From assembly GCF_014205335.1 (NCBI RefSeq), contig NZ_JACHNH010000001.1, positions 5,884,501-5,948,500 of the forward strand: 64,000 nucleotides of DNA, given 5' to 3'. Both the position numbers and the translations under genes were made by a program. Each line of letters opens with the position of its first letter. The stretch's first letter is position 1. Under the pieces are notes generated by a model that worked only from the letters and a program-made list of their open reading frames with translations, did no database searches and had not been told where the DNA came from. Origin of the DNA: Amorphoplanes digitatis. Its GTDB lineage: Bacteria > Actinomycetota > Actinomycetes > Mycobacteriales > Micromonosporaceae. Positions 8,684-16,177 of this stretch are shown here, in pieces.

Positions 8684-10321
8684 TCATCCCCGCCAGTCTC
8701 GGCGACGGTAGCCGACGACGCCCACGACGGTCAGAGCCACGGCCATGCCCAGCATCGCGACCGATGCCCTCGCCTCGGCCGCAGCCAGGGGTACGGGTGC
8801 CAGATGAGCGAACGGTGATATGCCCCGTACCACGTCCGGTGCGCCGACACTCTCGGCGATGACCAGCAGCAGGAATCCACCGGTCGCCGGGAGACTGCCG
8901 GCAAGCCCGGCCCAGCGGGGCGCCCAGCCCACCGCGAGCACCGCCGCACCCAGGCTGAGGAGCACGATCGGGAAGACGTTCCAGGTACCGCGCAGTGCCG
9001 CGTCCATGGCAAGCCGGCCACCCGTCATCGTGACACCGGCCCAGGTGACCAGGCTCGCGCCGCAGACGAGCACTCCTGCGGCTGCGGCAGTCGCGGCGAT
9101 CTCCGCGCCGATCAGGCGGGTCCGGCTGACCGGCCGGCTCGCCAGCATGGTCAGGCTGCCGTTGGTCTCGGCGGTGATGAACGCGCTCATTCGAACGGCG
9201 GTGAAGCCACCGACCGGCAGGGCGAGGAGAGCGAACAGGGTCGCGGCGAATCCGGCGATGCTGCCCAGCCCGTCGAATCCGGCGGAGGCAGCTTCGCCGG
9301 CCAGTGCCGGGTTGTCGTGCAGGAAGTCGGTGACCGACACCGCGGTCAGCCCGATCAGCAGGTAATAGGCGCCGATCCCGATCATCCAACCGTTCAGCGG
9401 GCGCAGCACCCGGCGTACCGCGAACATCTCCACGCTCCCCAGCAGGCGCACCCGCGGCCGCCGACCGGCCGCCGCCGGGACCAGGCCACCGCGCACGTCG
9501 CGGTGGCCGGCCGCGACAAGCGCTACGGCAGCGACGAGTACGGTCGCGGCGGCCAACAGCAGCAACGGCAGGGCACTGTCGTGGACGTAGGGCCCGCTCA
9601 GAGCGAGCAGCCCGAACGGCGACGGCCAGTGCAGCCAGCCGAGAGCGGTGACACCGTCGCCGACCATGCGAGCCAGCAGGCCGATGCCCAGCACCGCCAC
9701 GGCCGCGCCGGTCGCCGGCGACCGGGCGGGAAAGATCTGCGCGGTCAGCGCGGCCACCGCGACGAAGAACATGCCGAGCAGGCCGATGCCGGCCCCGTGC
9801 ACGAGCGCACCGGCCGGTGCGGTGCCTGCCGACAACAGGGTGGCCGTGATGGCGGCGCCGGTGGCGGCCGGCACCGCCATCACGGCGGTCAGGTGGCGGA
9901 TCAACGTGACCCGCAGGGGCACGCGGCCGGCCAGCAGCAGATCCCACCGGCCGCTGTCCTCCTCGCCGCGGGTGATCCGGGTGGTCGCCAGGATCGACCA
10001 GGCAGCCAGCAGCACGGCGATGACGGTGCCGACTCGCCACACGACGAACCCACCCGCGGTGTCGAGGCCGACCGGTGTACCGAACAGCGTGCGGATGGCA
10101 GGGTTCCCGGCCAGCGCCCGCAGGCTTCCGGCGGCGGCCGGGTCGGCCATCACCTCGTCGTAGGTGGCGGCGACCAACGTGGTCATTCCCCCGGCGAGCG
10201 CGGTCACGATGACGCCGCCGCGGCGGATCTGCCGGATCGCCAGCCAGGTGACAGTCCGGCCCGGGGCAGACTCCGCGGCGGGGCCGAGTGCGCGGGAAGC
10301 GGGAAGGGTACCGATGCTCAT
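8684..10321 (-). CDS. ABC exporter permease (polyketide-antibiotic exporter type)
   Basis: 545 aa with about 12 predicted membrane helices in two halves, as in the large TnrB3-like permeases that pair with a single ATPase. Typical segments are ITRGEEDSGRWDLLLAGRVP in half one and ITAETNGSLTMLASRPVSR in half two; these cytoplasmic loops are the expected coupling sites. The ATG overlaps the ATPase stop codon (ATGA, 10318-10321), so translation is coupled. Family members export antibiotics or other hydrophobic compounds; the substrate here is unknown. Confidence 0.85.
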   Translation of the reverse strand: MSIGTLPASRALGPAAESAPGRTVTWLAIRQIRRGGVIVTALAGGMTTLVAATYDEVMADPAAAGSLRALAGNPAIRTLFGTPVGLDTAGGFVVWRVGTVIAVLLAAWSILATTRITRGEEDSGRWDLLLAGRVPLRVTLIRHLTAVMAVPAATGAAITATLLSAGTAPAGALVHGAGIGLLGMFFVAVAALTAQIFPARSPATGAAVAVLGIGLLARMVGDGVTALGWLHWPSPFGLLALSGPYVHDSALPLLLLAAATVLVAAVALVAAGHRDVRGGLVPAAAGRRPRVRLLGSVEMFAVRRVLRPLNGWMIGIGAYYLLIGLTAVSVTDFLHDNPALAGEAASAGFDGLGSIAGFAATLFALLALPVGGFTAVRMSAFITAETNGSLTMLASRPVSRTRLIGAEIAATAAAAGVLVCGASLVTWAGVTMTGGRLAMDAALRGTWNVFPIVLLSLGAAVLAVGWAPRWAGLAGSLPATGGFLLLVIAESVGAPDVVRGISPFAHLAPVPLAAAEARASVAMLGMAVALTVVGVVGYRRRDWRG

Positions 10322-11211
10322 CGGGTGACCTCGGTCCCGTAGTAATCGAGGAAGATCTCCTCCAGGCTCGGTTCACGCACGGCCAGCGCGCTGACGTCCG
10401 CCGCAGCGAGCGCCCTCAAGGCCGGGGCGGGAGCTCCGGTAAGGGTGAACCTCAGCCGTCCGTCGCCGGCGGGCTGAACCGCCTCGACACCCTCGGCAGC
10501 GCCCAGATCGGGGGCGGCACCGGTGTAGGAGATCGTCACCTCCGCGCGGTGCAGGCCGCGAAGATCTCCGATCGTGGACACCTCGACGAGCCGGCCCGCG
10601 CGCAGGATGCCGACCCGGTCGCAGACGGCTTCGACCTCGGCGAGCTGGTGGGAGCTGAGGAAGACGGTCTGCCCGCGGTCGCGGGCATGCCGGACAGCGG
10701 TGCGGAACTCGCGTTCCATCAGCGGGTCCAGGCCGCTGGTCGGTTCGTCGAGGATCAGTAGCGGTGCCCGGGTGGCGAACGCCGCGATCAGCGCGACCTT
10801 CTGCCGATTGCCGGTCGAGTAGGTGTGCGCCGGCTTCGACGGGTCGAGGGCGAACCGTTCGATGAGTTCGTCGCGGTAGGTCAGGTCGGTGCCGGGCCCG
10901 GTCCGGGCCTGCAGATGCAGGATCTCCGCGCCGGTCAGGTGTGGCCACAGCGCCACATCGGCGGGCACATAGGCCAGGGATCGGTGGGCCCGGGCCACGT
11001 CGGCGGCATCCACACCGAAGACCTCCGCACGCCCGGCGGTCGCCCGGGCCAGACCGAGAAGCAGGCGGATCGTGGTGGACTTGCCGGCGCCGTTGGGGCC
11101 GAGGAACCCGAATACCTCGCCCGGCACGACGTCCAGATTCAAGGCGTCGAGTGCGGTAAGACGGCCGTACCGCTTCGTGAGGTCGACGGCGCGCAGCGCT
11201 GGATCAGTCAT
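10318..11211 (-). CDS. ABC transporter ATP-binding protein
   Basis: 297 aa. Walker A is GPNGAGKST (residues 38-46). The signature is the variant YSTGNRQK in place of LSGGQ, followed by Walker B LLILDEPTSGLD and the switch His in FLSSHQLAEVE. The C-terminal third is the extension common in drug-exporter ATPases. The ATG at 11211 follows GAAAGG; a longer reading from 11271 would translate the leader element and is rejected. It energises the overlapping permease. Its leader shares a 27-nt element and promoter geometry with nhaA. Confidence 0.9.
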   Translation of the reverse strand: MTDPALRAVDLTKRYGRLTALDALNLDVVPGEVFGFLGPNGAGKSTTIRLLLGLARATAGRAEVFGVDAADVARAHRSLAYVPADVALWPHLTGAEILHLQARTGPGTDLTYRDELIERFALDPSKPAHTYSTGNRQKVALIAAFATRAPLLILDEPTSGLDPLMEREFRTAVRHARDRGQTVFLSSHQLAEVEAVCDRVGILRAGRLVEVSTIGDLRGLHRAEVTISYTGAAPDLGAAEGVEAVQPAGDGRLRFTLTGAPAPALRALAAADVSALAVREPSLEEIFLDYYGTEVTR

Positions 11212-11247
11212 CGCAGGAAAGCCTTTCGATCGGCGTGGATCAATGAC

Positions 11248-11286
11248 CGCCGACCAGACTTCCCGGCACACCTGCCGCTCACCGTA
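11248..11286 (-). promoter_or_regulatory. -10 box plus 27-nt conserved leader element, ABC operon copy
   Basis: Read leftward: -10 TACGGT (11286-11281), six bases, then a 27-nt element (11274-11248) beginning CAGGTGTGCCGGG and ending TCTGGTCGGCG. The copy before nhaA is identical except for one T/C change, with the same six-base spacing from its -10. The first bases of the RNA would therefore be the element itself. CAGG can pair with TCTG (one G-U) and TGCCG with CGGCG; these pairings interleave, giving an H-type pseudoknot. It ends 36 nt before the ATG. Confidence 0.6.
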
Positions 11287-11322
11287 CTCCCGCCCGCACC
11301 CGGCAGGAAGCCCCGCCCACGG

Positions 11323-12636
11323 TCAGCGCGGCGGGGCCGGATCCCGCTGGTACACATCCGGCACACCATCGCCGTCCACGTCGAGCTCCTCAGCCGCGCA
11401 CAGCTGCCGATAGTGACGGTTGCGGACCCGTAGGACCACGGTGGCCAGCAGGGCGGCGATCAGCGAGCCGGCCAGGATGCCGATCCGGGCGTGCTCGTCC
11501 CTCTCACTGCCCGCCCCGAACGCGAGCTCCCCGATCAGCAGCGCCACGGTGAAACCGACACCGGCCAGCAGCGACAGCCCGAAGACGTCCCACCAGCTCA
11601 CCCCCTCGCCCAATGAGGCGCGGGTGGCCCTCCGCACCAGCCACGTCGCGGCCAGCACCCCGGCGCACTTGCCGAGCACCAGACCCGCGACGACGCCGAT
11701 CGTCACCGGATCCCGCAACGTCGCGCCGATCCCGCCGGCCCCGGAAACCGACACCCCGGCGGCGAAGAACGCGAACACCGGCACCGCCGCCCCGGCCGAC
11801 ACCGGCCGCCAGCGCTGCTCGAAATACTCCGCCAGGCCAGGACCCGGCCCCTCGGAGCGGCGTCGCACCGGCACCATGAAACCCAGCAACACACCAGCGA
11901 CCGTGGCATGGACGCCGGAGGCGTGCACCAGCGCCCAGGTCGCCGCCGCCAGCGGCAGCAGCAACCACCACGAGCGCACCCGCCGTTGCACCAACGCCGC
12001 GAACAGGCCCAGCGGCAGCAGTGCGGCCAGCAGCGGCAGCAGGTGCAGGGAACTGGTGTAGAACACCGCGATGATGACGATCGCGAGCAGGTCATCGACG
12101 ACAGCGAGCGTCAGCAGAAACGTGCGTAACGCCGCCGGCAGGTGCGTGGAGATGACACCGAGGACCGCGAGCGCGAACGCAATGTCCGTCGCCGTCGGCA
12201 CCGCCCACCCCGACAGCGCTCCTTCGGCCATGCCGGCGTTGATCGCCGTATAGACCAGCGCCGGGGCCGCCATGCCACCGACCGCCGCGGCCACCGGCAT
12301 GATCGCCCGGCGCGGATCCCGAAGGTCACCGGCGACGAACTCGCGTTTGAGCTCCAAACCGGCGACGAAGAAGAAGATCGCCAGCAGACCGTCGCCTGCC
12401 CACTGCGCCAACGTCAGGTCCAGGCGCAGCGAGTGCGGGCCGACCCGCAGCGCGCCCAGATCCTGGTAGATCGAGGACCAAGGCGAGTTCGCCAACACCA
12501 GGGCGAGCATCGCGGCGCCCAGCAGCAACGCGCCGCCGACGGTCTCGGTACGCAACACCTCACCGATCCGGCTGACCTCAGGCCAGCTACCACGGCCGAA
12601 CAGGAAACGGTGCGGACGGGGCGGTTCCTCGGTCAC
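11323..12636 (-). CDS. nhaA: Na+/H+ antiporter NhaA
   Basis: 437 aa. Hallmarks of NhaA are present: ATDIAFALAVLGV (the Asp133 position) and LAVVDDLLAIVIIAVFYTS (the Asp163/Asp164 pair that binds the cation), with about 12 helices. It exchanges external H+ for internal Na+ or Li+. The GTG at 12636 has GAAGGAG 4 nt upstream; the longer frame from 12690 only translates the conserved leader. The C-terminus, after the last helix, ends LDVDGDGVPDVYQRDPA, a Ca2+-binding-like DxDxDG loop that E. coli NhaA lacks. Confidence 0.92.
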   Translation of the reverse strand: MTEEPPRPHRFLFGRGSWPEVSRIGEVLRTETVGGALLLGAAMLALVLANSPWSSIYQDLGALRVGPHSLRLDLTLAQWAGDGLLAIFFFVAGLELKREFVAGDLRDPRRAIMPVAAAVGGMAAPALVYTAINAGMAEGALSGWAVPTATDIAFALAVLGVISTHLPAALRTFLLTLAVVDDLLAIVIIAVFYTSSLHLLPLLAALLPLGLFAALVQRRVRSWWLLLPLAAATWALVHASGVHATVAGVLLGFMVPVRRRSEGPGPGLAEYFEQRWRPVSAGAAVPVFAFFAAGVSVSGAGGIGATLRDPVTIGVVAGLVLGKCAGVLAATWLVRRATRASLGEGVSWWDVFGLSLLAGVGFTVALLIGELAFGAGSERDEHARIGILAGSLIAALLATVVLRVRNRHYRQLCAAEELDVDGDGVPDVYQRDPAPPR

Positions 12637-12666
12637 GGGACTCCTTCGCAGGGCACGGCAATACAT

Positions 12667-12705
12667 CGCCGACCAGGCTTCCCGGCACACCTGTGCGAGA
12701 ACCTA
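12667..12705 (-). promoter_or_regulatory. -10 box plus 27-nt conserved leader element, nhaA copy
   Basis: Read leftward: -10 TAGGTT (12705-12700), six bases, then the 27-nt element (12693-12667) that begins CAGGTGTGCCGGG and ends CCTGGTCGGCG. The CAGG/CCTG pairing is fully Watson-Crick here, while the ABC copy has G-U at the same place, so the pairing is preserved. The ribosome binding site follows about 20 nt downstream. This fits a small cis-acting RNA or a protein target at the very 5' end of the mRNA. Confidence 0.6.
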
Positions 12706-12754
12706 CCCTGCCGCAGCGCCAGCGGCAGCCGCAGCGATACACCTCCCCGCCGTC

Positions 12755-12776
12755 ACCATCGGTGGTCAATGCCGGC
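12755..12776. repeat. 22-bp dispersed repeat, copy 2
   Basis: Second copy of the repeat at 8549-8570, with a single T/C difference. It lies about 60 bp upstream of the nhaA leader promoter. Read leftward it contains TTGACC, but the distance to the -10 box is too long for a -35. Confidence 0.45.
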
Positions 12777-12871
12777 GTCTTGACAGCGGCTTGAACCATG
12801 GAGCCACGGGGGCTCACGGAAGGTCTTGCGGACGTTGCCGGTCTTCGCGTTCGCGCGCGAGAGGAAAGAGA

Positions 12872-13408
12872 TTGATCTTCAACGTCGCCACCCTGATCGT
12901 TTCGGTCGCCGCGCTGGCGATCTCGGGCTGGGCCGCCGCGCGGCAGCTGCGACTGGTGCGCGGATCCAGTGATCTGAAGCTGACGGCCGAGATACTGGTC
13001 GGCCGCTTCGGCAGCAAGGAGTTCCAGGTCGATCAGCGGTACGTGCTCGAACGGCTGGGGCAGGACCACGATCCGGCCCTCGGGATCGGCGGCCTTCCGG
13101 AGCCGGCCGCCGCGGCCGCGTGGAACGTGGCGTTCATGTACGAGAACCTGGGGCTGATGCTGGTCTTCGGCCTGGTCGACCGGCGGATCGTCCTCAGCAT
13201 CGGCAACTATCGGATCCAGCGCAGCTGGGAGGCGCTCGAACCGTTCATCCGGGCCGAGCGAAGCCTGCGGGACGCACCCTTCATGAACTTCTTCGAGAAT
13301 GCCTACGTCGAGGCCTGCGCGACCTCGCCCGGCGACATCTACCGGTCTCTCGGCCTCAAGGAGACACGTTCCAGCTCCGCCAGCGCGGCCGCCGCCCGGT
13401 CCAGCTGA
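12872..13408 (+). CDS. Membrane-anchored hypothetical protein (DUF4760-like)
   Basis: 178 aa from a TTG at 12872 preceded by GAGGAAAGAG, a strong ribosome site. One N-terminal helix (FNVATLIVSVAALAISGWAA) is followed by a soluble domain with the pattern ILVGRFGSKEFQVDQRYVLE, GIGGLPEPAAAAAWNVAFMY and ALEPFIRAERSLR. This resembles the short actinobacterial proteins of the DUF4760 type, whose function is unknown. The last 70 bp overlap the convergent DUF523 gene, so the Ser/Ala-rich C-terminus may be an accidental extension. Confidence 0.6.
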   Translation: MIFNVATLIVSVAALAISGWAAARQLRLVRGSSDLKLTAEILVGRFGSKEFQVDQRYVLERLGQDHDPALGIGGLPEPAAAAAWNVAFMYENLGLMLVFGLVDRRIVLSIGNYRIQRSWEALEPFIRAERSLRDAPFMNFFENAYVEACATSPGDIYRSLGLKETRSSSASAAAARSS

Positions 13409-13854
13409 TGGTGCGGGAACACGGGGATGCCCCGCCGGCGTAGCGCCTCGGCCGCGACGCCGCTCCCGGCGACGGTCACGCCGGTGAAGGTTCCGTCGTG
13501 GACGTAGGTGCTGCCGCAGGTGGGGCTGCCGTCGACCAGGACGGCGATTCCGACGCCGGCCTGCACGGCCCGGTCGACCGCCCGCTGCGCCGCCGCCCTG
13601 AACAGGTCCGTGACGTCACGGCCCGATACCTCGAGGACCCGGGCGCGGCCGTCGAGGACGTCGGCCGCGCCGCCGCCGACGATCTCTGCCGGTTCGCGCG
13701 GCACCGGGAACCCGACGGCCACCTCCGGGCACAGCGACACGAGGCGCCCCTCGGCGGCCCACCGGTCCCAGATCGGCGAGCTGACCGGCACCCCGGTCTC
13801 GTTGAAGCGCAGCGGCGCCCCGCCCAGACACCCGCTGACCAGAACCCTCAGCAT
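13339..13854 (-). CDS. DUF523 family protein
   Basis: 171 aa starting MLRVLVSGCLGGAPLRFNET. The N-terminal SGCLGG, LCPEVAVGFPVPREP and LVDGSPTCGS motifs, with conserved cysteines, are diagnostic of the DUF523 (YbbK-like) family, which has no established function. The ATG follows the crotonase stop by 2 bp, so the two are one operon read leftward. Confidence 0.85.
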   Translation of the reverse strand: MLRVLVSGCLGGAPLRFNETGVPVSSPIWDRWAAEGRLVSLCPEVAVGFPVPREPAEIVGGGAADVLDGRARVLEVSGRDVTDLFRAAAQRAVDRAVQAGVGIAVLVDGSPTCGSTYVHDGTFTGVTVAGSGVAAEALRRRGIPVFPHHQLDRAAAALAELERVSLRPRDR

Positions 13855-13856
13855 GG

Positions 13857-14636
13857 CTACTCGCCCCGGAACACCGGGGCACGGCGTTGCAGGCTCGCCT
13901 CGATGCCCTCGGCGCTGTCGTGGGTCGCCCACAGCTCGATCTGCTCGGCCAGTTCGTGTTCCAGCGCCTGCCGGACCCGGGACGCCAGGTCGCCGCGCAG
14001 GGTGCGCCGGATGGACCGTACCGCCAGCGGTGCGGACCCGGCGATCTGGAGGGCCAGCTCGCGGGCGGTCTCCCGCAGCTGTCCCGGCGCCGCGAGCCGG
14101 TCGGCGAGGCCGATGTGTACGGCCTCCTCGCCGCCGACCCGGCGCGCGGTCAGCAGCAGGTCCGCCGCCGCCTGCCGGCCGACCAGCTCCGGCAGCGTCA
14201 CGCTCAGGCCGAAGCCCTGGTGGAAGCCGAGCCGCGCGAAGTTGGCCACGAACCGCGTCGAGGCCTCCGCGACCCGGAAGTCGGCGGCGCAGGCCAGGCC
14301 GAGCCCGCCGCCGACGGCGCTGCCCTGCACCGCGGCGATGATCGGGGTGCGTACCTCGAACAGCCGGGCCGCGCACCGGTACAGGGCCTGCGCCGCGGCC
14401 GGCCGATCGCGGACGAAGTCGCCCTCGCCGAGGTCGGCGCCGGCGCAGAAGTGCTTGCCCTCCGACGCCAGGATGATCACCCGGCAGGCGGAGTCGTCGT
14501 CCAGGGCGCACGCGGCGTCGATGACGCGGGTCAGCAGCGACTCGTCGACATGGTTCGCGGGCGGCCGGCGCATCTCCAGCAGGGCCACGCCGTCCGCGAC
14601 GCTGACCGACAGGTCCGTGCTGGTTTCCGAGCCCAC
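13857..14636 (-). CDS. Enoyl-CoA hydratase/isomerase family protein lacking both catalytic glutamates
   Basis: 259 aa, normal for crotonases. The CoA-binding and oxyanion-hole segments are present (HFCAGADLGEGDF; AAVQGSAVGGGLGLACAADF). At the positions of the two hydratase glutamates it has G113 (GGGLGLA) and F133 (NFARLG). Classical hydration is therefore unlikely; an isomerase, decarboxylase-like or thioester-hydrolase role is possible, and HQGFGLS follows where hydratases have the Gly-rich turn. It heads a two-gene operon with the DUF523 gene. Confidence 0.85.
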   Translation of the reverse strand: MGSETSTDLSVSVADGVALLEMRRPPANHVDESLLTRVIDAACALDDDSACRVIILASEGKHFCAGADLGEGDFVRDRPAAAQALYRCAARLFEVRTPIIAAVQGSAVGGGLGLACAADFRVAEASTRFVANFARLGFHQGFGLSVTLPELVGRQAAADLLLTARRVGGEEAVHIGLADRLAAPGQLRETARELALQIAGSAPLAVRSIRRTLRGDLASRVRQALEHELAEQIELWATHDSAEGIEASLQRRAPVFRGE

Positions 14637-14666
14637 TGCGTGCCTCCGTGCGGTAGCGACTGACTG

Positions 14667-14855
14667 TCAGCTCACCTTTTCACAGTGCCGGAATGACGCG
14701 TGGCCGGTCAGGGCATTGCCGATCATCAGGGTGTGCATCTCGCCGGCACCCTCGCGCCAGCAGCGTGCCCTTGGCGAGCTCGACCGCCATGTCGGCGAGC
14801 TTGGCCTGGATGAGCTGGTAGGAGGCGATCGGGCTACCGCCCTGCTGCCGGCCCC
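14667..14855 (-). pseudogene. Acyl-CoA dehydrogenase C-terminal relic with frameshift
   Basis: Read leftward, one frame gives GSPIASYQLIQAKLADMAVE and LAKGTLLA. Homology then continues in another frame as EGAGEMHTLMIGNALTGHAS to a TGA at 14667-14669. Both segments belong to the C-terminal helical domain of acyl-CoA dehydrogenases, including the EGxxEMH motif. The upstream 300 residues are missing. It lies just upstream of the crotonase gene on the same strand, so it may once have been its operon partner. Confidence 0.8.
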
Positions 14856-14866
14856 GCCGTCCCGGA

Positions 14867-14901
14867 CAAAGGGGCGAGGTCCCCCTCACCTCGCCCCTTT
14901 G
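14867..14901. terminator. Strong bidirectional hairpin
   Basis: CAAAGGGGCGAGGT (14867-14880) pairs perfectly with ACCTCGCCCCTTTG (14888-14901) around a 7-nt loop. It lies immediately downstream of the beta-propeller gene and serves as its terminator. Confidence 0.8.
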
Positions 14902-14908
14902 CAGACCG

Positions 14909-15919
14909 TTACTGGCAGCTGTAGAAGATGCCGCCCACCGGGATCGTGACGCCGCTCTTGGGGCTGTGGATGAACACGCACAACCCGAACCGGGTGAAGG
15001 CGGCCGCTGGAGCGGAGAAGCTCTGCCGGCCGGCGGGCTCCTGGTACCAGTAGTAGCCGTAGTGCCGATAGATGTAGGCGTCGGTTCCGTTCACGAACGT
15101 CCGGAAGTTCCCGATGGAGTCGTACGCCACGCCGGGTGCCTGATAGGTGGTGCCGCCCCCGGCCATTTCCCCCCAGCCCTGCCAGGTGAAGCCACCGGGA
15201 TCACTCATATTGCGGTGGATCCGGTTGTCGGTGCCGCGGACCGTCAGGGCGATCGTGCGCCCGTCCGCCATGAGCGCCGCTGCCGGCGAGTCCAACGTGG
15301 CCCCGTCGCTCGGACTGGCTTCCCACTCACCCTGCCAGCCCGCGCCGACATAGTGACGTTGGTAGACGCGATCGTCGAGTCCCCTGATGAACAGATGAAT
15401 ACGGTCCTGCCCCCCGGCGGATTCGAAGACCGCGCTCGGGGCGCTGTAGGTGAGACCGCTGTAAGCATGGCTGAAGTTGTTGATGATCGGCTTCCAGGGA
15501 GTCCACTTCACATAATCCGACGGCGTGCAGCCGATGCCGGTTCGCTGGGTGAAATAGACCCGGTTGTCGGTGCCACGCACGAACAGGAACAGCCCGCCGG
15601 GAACCAGCACCGCGGCCGGCGCCGAGAGGGTGTAGCCGTTTCCGGGAACCTCGCACCAACCCGCCCACGAGCCGGCGCCGGTTCTGCGGTTTCGATAGAT
15701 CCTATTGTCCGTGCCCCGGACGAACACCTCGGCGGTGTCTCCGACCACCGCCGGCGCGTCGACGGTGAGGCCACCGCCGGGCACCTCGGCCCAGGCACCC
15801 CACGCATAGGCGGGTGCCGGGGTGATGAGAACGGTCCCCCCGATCACCATGATTCCACTCAGCACTACGCCCAGGAGTCGCTTGAGCGCGTGCGTGGCCT
15901 GCGGCCGTTCTGCTGACAC
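14909..15919 (-). CDS. Secreted beta-propeller protein (PLL-like lectin fold)
   Basis: 336 aa. A signal peptide is clear (basic start, LLGVVLSGIMVIGGTVLI, cleavage after APAYA). The mature part has about six repeats of 45-50 residues with the recurring core FVRGTDNRIYRN / FVRGTDNRVYFT / FIRGLDDRVYQR / TVRGTDNRIHRN / FVNGTDAYIYRH, each with a W..W.EVPGGG strand. This matches the PLL/tectonin-like lectin propellers that bind sugars. The GTG start at 15919 has GGAGGAGGT upstream. It is probably an exported carbohydrate-binding protein; the ligand is unknown. Confidence 0.75.
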   Translation of the reverse strand: MSAERPQATHALKRLLGVVLSGIMVIGGTVLITPAPAYAWGAWAEVPGGGLTVDAPAVVGDTAEVFVRGTDNRIYRNRRTGAGSWAGWCEVPGNGYTLSAPAAVLVPGGLFLFVRGTDNRVYFTQRTGIGCTPSDYVKWTPWKPIINNFSHAYSGLTYSAPSAVFESAGGQDRIHLFIRGLDDRVYQRHYVGAGWQGEWEASPSDGATLDSPAAALMADGRTIALTVRGTDNRIHRNMSDPGGFTWQGWGEMAGGGTTYQAPGVAYDSIGNFRTFVNGTDAYIYRHYGYYWYQEPAGRQSFSAPAAAFTRFGLCVFIHSPKSGVTIPVGGIFYSCQ

Positions 15920-16065
15920 CGGCTACCTCCTCCGTGATCGCCGCGGCGGCCGCTCGGCCGTCCGGCAGTTCGTCGTGCGCGGCCAGTGTGGAGATGACCG
16001 GTAGCGCGGCGGCAGCGCGGCGGTAAACGCATCGACAGACGTCACGGGGTCAGCGAATTCGCGGG

Positions 16066-16095
16066 TCGATGTCGACAAGTCTCGATGCTGACAAG
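16066..16095. repeat. Two 14-bp direct repeats upstream of the SARP gene
   Basis: TCGATGTCGACAAG (16066-16079) and TCGATGCTGACAAG (16082-16095) are spaced 16 bp start to start, with a further GTCGACA at 16099-16105. Direct repeats are the usual form of SARP binding sites, so these are candidate operators for the gene at 16178 or for the divergent propeller gene at 15919. Confidence 0.45.
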
Positions 16096-16177
16096 GGGTC
16101 GACACGGTGACCGCCCGGGTGCACGCTGCTAGCCAGCGGGCAGCAGTGTTGCCGAGCCCGGCGGTCGGGGGGCCGTA

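Noticed and set aside
11271..12690. Longer versions of the ABC ATPase and nhaA starting MCREVWSA / MCREAWSA
   Set aside because: These N-termini translate the shared leader element. Proper ribosome sites and ATG 11211 / GTG 12636 lie downstream, and the similarity is at the DNA level in the untranslated leader.
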